NCBI GenBank assembly: GCA_050725495.1
Contig: JBOHHM010000272.1
Span: forward strand, 1 to 9,799
Length of the DNA stretch: 9,799 nt
Source: JBOHHM01 sp050725495
GTDB lineage: Bacteria > Pseudomonadota > Gammaproteobacteria > Burkholderiales > Burkholderiaceae_C
Direction: 5' to 3'
The notes beneath the pieces were generated by a model, which saw nothing but the letters and a program-made list of their open reading frames with translations, did not search any database and was not told where the DNA came from. The position numbers and the translations under genes were made by a program. Numbering within the stretch: position 1 is the first letter of the stretch; the number at the start of each line of letters is the position of its first letter. Positions 1-5,218 of the stretch are shown here, in pieces.

Positions 1-144
1 AAGGTGGCCGGCTCGGTCAGCAAGAAAACCGACTACCTGGTGGCCGGCGCGGAGGCGGGCAGCAAGCTTGAAAAGGCACGGGAGCTGGGGGTGGCGGTGC
101 TGGATGAAGCCGGGCTCAGGGAGCTGCTGGCATCCGCAGCTTGA
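1..144 (+). CDS. ligA: NAD-dependent DNA ligase LigA, C-terminal fragment (BRCT domain)
   Basis: Only the last 47 codons are present. They open mid-gene in frame 1 and end at TGA 142-144. The peptide contains GSVSKKTDYLVAGAEAGSK followed by LEKARELGVAVLDEAGLREL, which is the typical second half of the BRCT domain closing bacterial NAD-dependent ligases. The phosphate-binding K-KT-YLV segment and the G-K-A-LG-V core are visible. LigA seals nicks in replication and repair, using NAD+ to adenylate its active-site lysine; that catalytic part lies outside the window. The gene ends 36 bp before the mntA start on the same strand. The assignment rests on the BRCT signature. Other BRCT proteins are possible, but ligA next to def is a familiar arrangement in related bacteria. 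Confidence 0.88.
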   Translation, partial: KVAGSVSKKTDYLVAGAEAGSKLEKARELGVAVLDEAGLRELLASAA

Positions 145-166
145 GCCGTCCTGTCAGACGTTGCGC

Positions 167-172
167 GATAAT
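167..172 (+). promoter_or_regulatory. Putative -10 element upstream of mntA
   Basis: GATAAT differs from the sigma70 -10 consensus at one position and ends 8 nt before the ATG at 181. Transcription from it would begin around 179-181, giving mntA a leaderless or nearly leaderless mRNA. I see no Shine-Dalgarno sequence before 181, which fits. No good -35 hexamer lies at 16-18 bp; TTGAGC at 141-146 is 20 bp away, which is too far to be persuasive. The alternative is readthrough from ligA. Confidence 0.3.
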
Positions 173-180
173 TGACCATC

Positions 181-471
181 ATGGATCGATCCACCGCCTT
201 GGACTTGCTGACGCGGCACAAGCCTGAAATCGCGGCACAGTTTGCCGTGCGCGAGTTGTCGCTGTTTGGGTCAACGGCGCGCGGCAAGGCCCGCCAGGAC
301 AGCGACGTGGACATTCTGGTTGCCTTCGAAGGGCCGGCGACTTCGGCGCGTTTTTTCGGGCTTCAGTTCTACCTCGAAGATTTGTTGGGATGCAAGGTGG
401 ATCTCGTCACTGACAAGGCTTTGCGTGCCGAACTCAAACCCTATGTCGAGAAAGACCTGATCCATGTCTGA
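181..471 (+). CDS. mntA: MntA-type minimal nucleotidyltransferase antitoxin
   Basis: This is a 96-residue minimal nucleotidyltransferase. The signature GSX10DXD is complete: Gly30-Ser31, ten residues, then Asp42-Val-Asp44, with a likely third acidic residue at Asp74 in GCKVDLVT. In characterised MntA-HepT pairs, MntA neutralises the HEPN toxin by transferring AMP to a tyrosine of the toxin's RX4HXY motif. A HEPN gene with that motif lies directly downstream. I chose ATG 181 over TTG 172 because TTG lies within or beside the putative -10 element and a 96-aa length suits the family; neither start has a clear ribosome binding site. The stop (469-471) overlaps an ATG at 464 that was probably the original hepT start. 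Base composition looks less GC-rich than ligA or purL, which fits acquisition by transfer. Family assignment is strong. Antitoxin function is inferred from the pair. Confidence 0.88.
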   Translation: MDRSTALDLLTRHKPEIAAQFAVRELSLFGSTARGKARQDSDVDILVAFEGPATSARFFGLQFYLEDLLGCKVDLVTDKALRAELKPYVEKDLIHV

Positions 472-477
472 AGCCCA

Positions 478-482
478 GGGGG
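478..482 (+). other. Five-G run with apparent +1 insertion displacing the hepT start
   Basis: ATG 464-466 overlaps the mntA stop by 8 nt (ATGTCTGA). It reads MSEAQG, then leaves the hepT frame and ends at TGA 560-562. Removing one G from the run at 478-482 makes the frame continue as MSEAQGREWHFYVDDM, joining the HEPN frame exactly. The family usually begins with a REW-FYVDDM-type segment, so the displaced residues look genuine. The change could be a real mutation, a length-variable tract or a base-calling error in a homopolymer. Confidence 0.7.
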
Positions 483-500
483 CGGGAGTGGCACTTTTAT

Positions 501-815
501 GTGGACGACATGGCGGATTTTTGCGAGAAGGTCATGAACTACACCCAAGGCCTCGATCATGAAGCCTTTGTGAACGACGGCCTCAAGTACGACGCAACCC
601 TTCGAAATCTGGAACTGATCGGCGAGGCGGCCACTCATGTGCCTGAGGCTGTTCGGTCGGCTGAAGCCGGCATTCCATGGCGAAAGCTCATTGCCACGCG
701 CAATCGCCTGATTCACGCCTATCTTGGGATCGACGATGACATTGTGTGGAGCATCGTTCAGGACGATGTTCCCGTGCTGCTGCAGCAGTTGAGCAAGCTG
801 CGTAGTCGGTTATGA
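501..815 (+). CDS. hepT: HepT-type HEPN ribonuclease toxin (DUF86), start disrupted
   Basis: From GTG 501 the product is 104 residues. It carries the HEPN toxin motif R-X4-H-X-Y at Arg67-Asn68, His72 and Tyr74 (ATRNRLIHAY), and the family block LRNLELIGEAATHVPEAVR at about residues 34-52. HEPN proteins of this kind are all-helical ribonucleases that form dimers; the tyrosine of this motif is the residue AMPylated by MntA. The ancestral start appears to be ATG 464, which would give 116 aa and overlap mntA, but a one-base insertion at 478-482 puts it out of frame. Translation may now begin at GTG 501, preceded by a G-rich stretch (GGGAG at 484-488) with a rather long 12-nt spacer. That would lose twelve N-terminal residues, including the conserved REWHFY. 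The active-site half is intact. The stop overlaps the def start (ATGA, 812-815). Family assignment is sure; toxin activity and exact start are not. Confidence 0.82.
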   Translation: MDDMADFCEKVMNYTQGLDHEAFVNDGLKYDATLRNLELIGEAATHVPEAVRSAEAGIPWRKLIATRNRLIHAYLGIDDDIVWSIVQDDVPVLLQQLSKLRSRL

Positions 816-1351
816 CTGTTCGCGACATCCTCAAAATGGGCGACCCTCGCCTGCTGCGCGTCGCCCAGCCCGTGAGGCAGTTCGATACCGCCGAGCTGCA
901 CCTGTTGGTGACCGACCTGCTTGACACCATGGCCGCCGCCAACGGCGCAGGCCTGGCGGCGCCGCAGATCGGGGTCGATTTGCAGGTCGTGATTTTCGGC
1001 GCCGACACCGTCAACCCGCGCTACCCCGATGCGCCGCTGGTGCCGCGCACCGTGCTGTGCAATCCGATGGTCACGGCCGTAGGCACGCAAGAGGAAGACG
1101 GCTGGGAAGGTTGCCTGTCGGTGCCCGGCCTGCGCGGCGTGGTGCCGCGCTGGTCAACGATTCGCTACACCGGGTTTGATCAATATGGCGACGCGATCGA
1201 CCGCACGGTCGAGGGTTTCCACGCCCGCGTCGTGCAGCACGAATGCGACCACCTGATCGGCAAGCTCTACCCGATGCGCATGCGCGACTTCACGAAGTTT
1301 GGGTTTACCGAGGTGCTGTTCCCGGGGCTGGATGCGCCGCAGGACGAGTGA
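812..1351 (+). CDS. def: Peptide deformylase
   Basis: The product (179 aa) removes the formyl group from the N-terminal methionine of nascent proteins in the cytoplasm, using a bound metal (Fe2+ in vivo in this family). All three family motifs are present: GAGLAAPQIG (45-54, with Gln52), EGCLS (99-103, metal ligand Cys101) and QHECDHLIG (142-150, metal ligands His143 and His147, catalytic Glu144). Length is normal for the family. The ATG overlaps the hepT stop as ATGA and I see no clear Shine-Dalgarno sequence, so translation may be coupled to hepT. The toxin-antitoxin pair may therefore have been inserted in a former ligA-def pair. Many betaproteobacteria carry a second def near fmt, so this copy may not be the only deformylase. 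The next gene, glnD, is convergent. Confidence 0.96.
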   Translation: MTVRDILKMGDPRLLRVAQPVRQFDTAELHLLVTDLLDTMAAANGAGLAAPQIGVDLQVVIFGADTVNPRYPDAPLVPRTVLCNPMVTAVGTQEEDGWEGCLSVPGLRGVVPRWSTIRYTGFDQYGDAIDRTVEGFHARVVQHECDHLIGKLYPMRMRDFTKFGFTEVLFPGLDAPQDE

Positions 1352-1353
1352 GG

Positions 1354-1382
1354 GAAGAGGTTCGGCGTTGAGCGTTGAGCGT
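1354..1382 (+). repeat. Heptad repeat block, inverted arm, after def
   Basis: Three bases after the def stop lies GAAGAGG followed by GTTCGGCGTTGAGCG (1360-1374) and a further GTTGAGCGT step. This is the reverse complement of the unit repeated at 1404-1517. GTTCGGCGTTGAGCG pairs perfectly over 15 bp with 1490-1504, and GAAGAGG (1354-1360) with CCTCTTC (1511-1517). The two pairings are offset by one extra heptad in the right arm. The folded structure would span about 160 bp between convergent def and glnD and could act as a two-way transcription barrier, but there is no U-rich tail typical of an intrinsic terminator. Confidence 0.75.
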
Positions 1383-1403
1383 CATCAGTAGGGTGCCCGA
1401 ATC

Positions 1404-1517
1404 CCACGCTGAACACTCAACACCGAACACTGAACCTCTTTCCACGCCGAACACTCAACGCCGAACACTGAACCTCTTTCCACGCCGAACGCTCAACGCC
1501 GAACACTGAACCTCTTC
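1404..1517 (+). repeat. Three tandem 38-bp repeats built from 7-nt units
   Basis: Three adjacent copies start at 1404, 1442 and 1480. Each has the pattern CCACGCC, GAACRCT, CAACGCC, GAACACT, GAACCTCTTT, with a few substitutions (for example CAACACC in copy 1 and GAACGCT in copy 3). The third copy lacks the final T. Internally the unit is a series of heptamers close to SAACRCY. The tail continues as CAACGCT then CA (1518-1526), so the repeat runs into the glnD stop codon. The stretch from 1352 to 1523 contains no gene. Confidence 0.9.
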
Positions 1518-1523
1518 CAACGC

Positions 1524-4163
1524 TCAGGCTGCCAGCGCCTCCAGCAACTCGGTCTCGATCTCGATCTGTGCCTTGTTGTGCTGCAGCTCAGGCCCGTCGA
1601 TCAGGAAAGTGTCTTCGACGCGTTCGCCCAGGGTCGTGACCTTGGCGAGCTGCAGATTGATCTTGTGTTTGGCCAGCACGCGCGCGACCGAATAAAGCAG
1701 GCCGATGCGGTCGCTCGCTGAGATGCTGAGCAGCCAGCGCTGGGCTTTCTCATCGGGGTGCAGCTCCACGCGCGGCGCAATCGGAAAGCTCTTGACACGG
1801 CGCGACACCCGGCCCCGACTCGGCACTGGCAGCGGGCCGGACTCCTCGATGGTGTGGGCCAGGTCGGTTTCGACCATGCTGATGAGTTCGCGGTAATGCT
1901 CGGGCAGCAGCGAGGTCACGACCTGGAAGGTGTCGAGCGCATAGCCGTTGGTCGCGGTATGGATCTTGGCGTCCAGAATGCTGAAGCCGGCGTGCTCGAA
2001 ATAGCCGCAGATGCGCGCAAACAGGTCGGGCTGGTCGTGCGTGTAGACCAGCACCTGCAGGCCTTCACCGACGGGCGACAGGCGGGCCCGCACAATGGCC
2101 TTGATCCTCTTGCCCTCGCCTGCCGAGGGGGCCGCGTCCGCATCCATTTTCCCCACGTGGCGCGACAGGTGCCGGGTATGCCAGGCAATGTCGGTGGCGT
2201 CGTGGCGCATGAAATAGCCGACATCGAGCGTGGCCCACAAGGCCTTGTGGGCCTCAAAGGGCAGGGCGTGCAGCGCCAGCAGCACCAGCGCTTCGCGTTT
2301 GCGCGCTTCGACTTCGGCGCCGGGGTCGGGCGCGCGGCCGCCCAGGGTGCGCAGCGTGTAGCGGTACAGGTCTTCGAGCAGCTTGCCTTTCCAGGCGTTC
2401 CAGACCTTGGGCGAGGTGCCGCGAATGTCGGCCACGGTCAGCAGGTACAGGGCCGTGAGGTAACGCTCGTTGCCCACGCGCCGGGCAAACGCGGCGATCA
2501 CGTCCGGGTTGCTCAGGTCCTCTTTCTGGGCGATGCGGCTCATGGCCAGGTGCTCGTGGACCAGGAACTCGATCAACTGGGCGTCTTCACGGCCTATGCC
2601 ATGCTGCTGGCAAAAGCGCCGCACGTCGCGCGCGCCCAGATCCGAATGGTCACCGCCGCGGCCCTTGGCAATGTCGTGAAACAGGGCCGCTGTATAGAGA
2701 ATCCAGGGCTTGTCCCAGCCGGCGGCCAGCTGCGAGCAAAACGGGTATTCGTGCGCATGCTCGGCGAGGAAGAAGCGCCGGACATTGCGCAGCACCATCA
2801 GGATGTGCTGATCGACCGTGTACACATGAAACAGGTCGTGCTGCATCTGGCCCACGATCTTGCGGAACACCCAGAGGTAGCGGCCCAGCACCGAGGTCTG
2901 GTTCATCAGCCGCATGGCGTGGGTGATGCCCTGGGGCTCCTGCAGGATGCGCCTGAAGGTTTCGCGGTTGACCGGGTCGCTGCGGAACTTGCCGTCCATC
3001 ACGCTGCGCACGTTGTAGAGCGCGCGCAAGGTGCGGGCCGACAGCCCCTTGAGGCCGACCGTGGTCTGGTAGAGCAGAAAGGTCTCCAGGATCGCGTGCG
3101 GCTGCTTGAGGTAAAGGTCGTCGCTGGCGACCTCGATCATGCCGGCCTTCTCCGAGAAGCGTTCGTTGATCGGGCGCGGCTCGTGGGTGCTGGGGTTGAG
3201 CCTTTCCTCGATGTTGAGCAGCAGGATCTGGTTGAGCTGGGTCACGGCCTTGGCCGCCCAGTAGTAGCGCCGCATCAGCGCTTCGCTGGCCTTGCGCGCC
3301 CCGCGCGGCTGTCCATCCGGACCAGACTCGCTGCCGTAGCCAAACGATTGGGCCACGGCGGTCTGCAGGTCAAACACCAGCCGGTCTTCGCGCCGGTGCG
3401 CTATCAGGTGCAGGCGGGCGCGGATCAGGCTCAGCAGCGCTTCGTTGCGCTTGATCTGCCTCACCTCGAACGGCGTCGCCAGCCCCTTGCGGGCCAGTTC
3501 ATCCCAGGACTTGCCGAAACCCGCGGCCTTGGCCACCCACAGGATCACCTGCAGATCGCGCAGGCCCCCGGGCGACTCCTTGCAGTTGGGTTCCAGCGAG
3601 TAGGGCGTGTTTTCGAACTTGGTGTGGCGCTGGCGCAGCTCCAGCGTCTTGGCCACATAGAAGGCCTGGGGGTCCAGCGCGGCATTGAAGCGCTGGTCAA
3701 AGTCGGCAAACAGCTGCTTGCTGCCCGTGATCAGGCGCGACTCCAGCAGCGAGGTTTGCACCGTCACGTCCTTGGCCGCCTCGGCCACGCAGTCGGCCAC
3801 GGTGCGCACGCTCGAGCCTATGTCCAGGCCGCTGTCCCAGCAGCTGCCGATAAAGGCCTCGATCTTGAGCCTGAGCGCCTCGTCCGAATCGGGGTCCACA
3901 TCGTCGGGCAGCAGCAGCAGCACGTCGACATCGGAGTGGGGAAACAGCTCACCGCGCCCGAAACCACCGACGGCGACCAGCGCAAAGCTGGCGGGGAAAG
4001 CGGCCCGCTGCCACAGCGCCTGCAGCGCCGCATCGGCCTGCCGGGCCAGCTTCTGCAGCAAGGTCCGGATGCCGCGCGTGGACGAACCGCTGGTCTGCAC
4101 CGCTTGCAGCAGTTCAGCCTTCTTGGCGCGATAGTTGCTGCGCAGGGCCTGGAGGTCGGACAT
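1524..4163 (-). CDS. glnD: PII uridylyltransferase / uridylyl-removing enzyme GlnD
   Basis: The 879-residue product is the bifunctional nitrogen sensor that uridylylates PII proteins (GlnB/GlnK) when glutamine is low and removes UMP when it is high. Domains in order: nucleotidyltransferase with GGFGRGELFPHSDVD at 66-80 (catalytic Asp78 and Asp80); the conserved SPGGLRDLQ segment at 197-205; an HD hydrolase domain with His453 and LFHDIAKGRGGDHSD at 494-508 (His496-Asp497, His506), responsible for UMP removal; and two C-terminal glutamine-sensing ACT domains at about 703-775 and 808-875. Length is normal. The ATG at 4163 is preceded by a C-run with no recognisable Shine-Dalgarno sequence. glnD lies 85 bp downstream of map on the same strand and may be cotranscribed, although a heptad repeat block lies between them. 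The link from residue 670 to 690 (rich in Asp, Ala, Gly) looks variable. Confidence 0.97.
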   Translation of the reverse strand: MSDLQALRSNYRAKKAELLQAVQTSGSSTRGIRTLLQKLARQADAALQALWQRAAFPASFALVAVGGFGRGELFPHSDVDVLLLLPDDVDPDSDEALRLKIEAFIGSCWDSGLDIGSSVRTVADCVAEAAKDVTVQTSLLESRLITGSKQLFADFDQRFNAALDPQAFYVAKTLELRQRHTKFENTPYSLEPNCKESPGGLRDLQVILWVAKAAGFGKSWDELARKGLATPFEVRQIKRNEALLSLIRARLHLIAHRREDRLVFDLQTAVAQSFGYGSESGPDGQPRGARKASEALMRRYYWAAKAVTQLNQILLLNIEERLNPSTHEPRPINERFSEKAGMIEVASDDLYLKQPHAILETFLLYQTTVGLKGLSARTLRALYNVRSVMDGKFRSDPVNRETFRRILQEPQGITHAMRLMNQTSVLGRYLWVFRKIVGQMQHDLFHVYTVDQHILMVLRNVRRFFLAEHAHEYPFCSQLAAGWDKPWILYTAALFHDIAKGRGGDHSDLGARDVRRFCQQHGIGREDAQLIEFLVHEHLAMSRIAQKEDLSNPDVIAAFARRVGNERYLTALYLLTVADIRGTSPKVWNAWKGKLLEDLYRYTLRTLGGRAPDPGAEVEARKREALVLLALHALPFEAHKALWATLDVGYFMRHDATDIAWHTRHLSRHVGKMDADAAPSAGEGKRIKAIVRARLSPVGEGLQVLVYTHDQPDLFARICGYFEHAGFSILDAKIHTATNGYALDTFQVVTSLLPEHYRELISMVETDLAHTIEESGPLPVPSRGRVSRRVKSFPIAPRVELHPDEKAQRWLLSISASDRIGLLYSVARVLAKHKINLQLAKVTTLGERVEDTFLIDGPELQHNKAQIEIETELLEALAA

Positions 4164-4176
4164 GGGGGGATCAGGG

Positions 4177-4240
4177 GTCAGCGTTGAGCGCGGGGGAGGT
4201 CGGTTTTTTCTCGCTGAACGCTCAACGCCGAACGCTCAAC
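4177..4240 (-). repeat. Heptad repeat block between map and glnD
   Basis: This 85-bp gap holds the same motif family as the region after def. On the plus strand GCGTTGAGCG (4181-4190) is followed by the reverse-oriented series GAACGCT CAACGCC GAACGCT CAAC (4216-4240). GCGTTGAGCG pairs perfectly over 10 bp with CGCTCAACGC at 4219-4228, leaving a 28-nt loop that contains TTTTTT (4204-4209). In the map-to-glnD transcript the structure would lie just before the glnD start, where it could slow RNA polymerase or protect the RNA end. Function is not known. Confidence 0.8.
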
Positions 4241-4248
4241 CCGAGAAC

Positions 4249-5055
4249 TCATGCATTGACAAAAGGTGGCGGCGGCGGGCTGCCGGCCGACAGGGTCAGC
4301 ACCTCGTAGCCGGTGTCGGTCACCAAGACAGTGTGCTCCCACTGAGCGGACAGCGAATGGTCCTTGGTGACGATGGTCCAGCCGTCGTTGCCCCATTCCT
4401 TGACCTCGCGGCGGCCGGCGTTGATCATGGGCTCGATCGTGAAGGTCATGCCGGGTTTGAGCTCTTCGAGCGTGCCCGGCCTGCCATAGTGCAGCACCTG
4501 CGGCTCTTCATGAAAGGTGCGCCCGATGCCGTGGCCGCAGAACTCGCGCACCACGGAAAAGCCGCTGCCTTCGGCAAACTTCTGGATCGCCCAGCCGATG
4601 TCGCCCAGCCGCACGCCGGGTTTGACCTGCACGATGCCGTGCCACATGGCCTCGTAGGTGATGGCGCACAGGCGCTTGGCCGCGATCGAGGCTTCGCCGA
4701 CCAGGAACATGCGGCTGGTGTCGCCGTGCCAGCCGTCCTTGATCACCGTGATGTCGATGTTGACGATGTCGCCCTTCTTGAGCAGCTTGTCGTTGGGGAT
4801 GCCGTGGCAGACCACATGGTTGACGGAGGCGCACAGGCTCTTGGGGTAGGGCAGGTAGCCCGGCGGCTGGTAGCCCAGGGTGGCCGGCACCGTGCCCTGC
4901 ACCCGGGTCATGTAGTCGTGCGCCAGCCGATCGAGTTCGTTGGTCGTGACGCCGGGCTTCACATGCGGTGTCAGGTAGTCCAGCACCTCGGAGGCCAGCT
5001 TGCCGGCCACGCGCATGCCCTCGATGCCCTCTGCGTCTTTATAGGTAATGCTCAT
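4249..5055 (-). CDS. map: Methionine aminopeptidase, type Ia
   Basis: The product (268 aa) removes the initiator methionine from nascent proteins after deformylation. The two-metal pita-bread site is complete: Asp101 and Asp112 in NIDITVIKDGWHGD, His175 in CGHGIG, Glu208 in TIEPM and Glu240 in QWEHT. The substrate-binding histidines His84 (VCHGIP) and His182 (FHEEP) are also present. Length is normal for the bacterial short form without a zinc-finger extension. The tail ends SPPPPPFVNA, with five prolines in a row. The start is ATG 5055 (MSITYKDAEGIEGMRVAGKL, a typical beginning); there is no Shine-Dalgarno sequence, and a -10-like element ends 7 nt upstream. map leads toward glnD on the same strand and is divergent from purL. 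Confidence 0.97.
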   Translation of the reverse strand: MSITYKDAEGIEGMRVAGKLASEVLDYLTPHVKPGVTTNELDRLAHDYMTRVQGTVPATLGYQPPGYLPYPKSLCASVNHVVCHGIPNDKLLKKGDIVNIDITVIKDGWHGDTSRMFLVGEASIAAKRLCAITYEAMWHGIVQVKPGVRLGDIGWAIQKFAEGSGFSVVREFCGHGIGRTFHEEPQVLHYGRPGTLEELKPGMTFTIEPMINAGRREVKEWGNDGWTIVTKDHSLSAQWEHTVLVTDTGYEVLTLSAGSPPPPPFVNA

Positions 5056-5062
5056 GGCCGGA

Positions 5063-5071
5063 ATTATCCCA
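5063..5071 (-). promoter_or_regulatory. Putative extended -10 promoter of map
   Basis: On the minus strand this reads TGGGATAAT, a TGn extended -10 attached to GATAAT. It ends 7 nt before the map ATG, so transcription should start at or next to the A of the start codon and the mRNA would be leaderless. The region 17 bp upstream (5086-5091) is GC-rich and has no -35 consensus, which an extended -10 can tolerate. Not tested. Confidence 0.5.
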
Positions 5072-5084
5072 CCGGGTGCCCGGT
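5071..5084. promoter_or_regulatory. GC-rich dyad between divergent map and purL promoters
   Basis: ACCGGG-TG-CCCGGT is a perfect 6-2-6 dyad. CCGGGTGCC (5072-5080) can also pair with GGCGCCCGG (5090-5098) with one G-T mismatch. It lies between the two putative -10 elements, where a regulator could touch both promoters. I do not recognise a known operator, and GC-rich DNA yields such palindromes often. Confidence 0.25.
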
Positions 5085-5102
5085 GAGGCGGCGCCCGGCG
5101 GG

Positions 5103-5108
5103 TAAAAT
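5103..5108 (+). promoter_or_regulatory. Putative -10 element of purL
   Basis: TAAAAT matches the sigma70 -10 consensus at five of six positions and stands out in GC-rich surroundings. Initiation would fall near 5114-5116, giving a leader of about 104 nt before the chosen purL start at 5219. No -35 consensus is visible at 5080-5086. Confidence 0.5.
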
Positions 5109-5218
5109 GAATGGCTTCGACGAAACCTCGTTTTCACGGACGGCTGCAGCCAACCCCATTCAGCGGTTGTTCTGTCAGCCCCACGCCAACGCAGTCCCAC
5201 TCTTACCAGGCCGCCACA

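Noticed and set aside
1354..1526. CRISPR array
   Set aside because: The 38-bp copies are directly adjacent with no unique spacers and are internally made of heptamers.
2106..2129. Palindrome CCCTCGCCTGCCGAGGG inside glnD resembling a short form of the purL repeat
   Set aside because: It lacks the GGGGTGAGGGC tail and the CCCTCTCCC arm. It encodes a variable linker and could arise from GC-rich codon use alone.
1758..4187. An 809-codon open frame on the plus strand opposite glnD
   Set aside because: It is antisense to an intact GlnD with all domains. Long open antisense frames are expected in GC-rich genes with G/C third positions, and its translation (rich in Gln, Gly, Val, His, Arg) matches no family I recognise.
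4191..4210. Possible intrinsic terminator on the plus strand (G-rich stretch followed by TTTTTT)
   Set aside because: No stable hairpin lies directly before the T run and no plus-strand gene ends there.
5120..5137. PurR-like operator (ACGAAACCTCGTTTTCAC) just after the predicted purL transcription start
   Set aside because: The arms are imperfect and match the E. coli PurR pattern only loosely. A LacI-type PurR is typical of gammaproteobacteria, so I do not call it.
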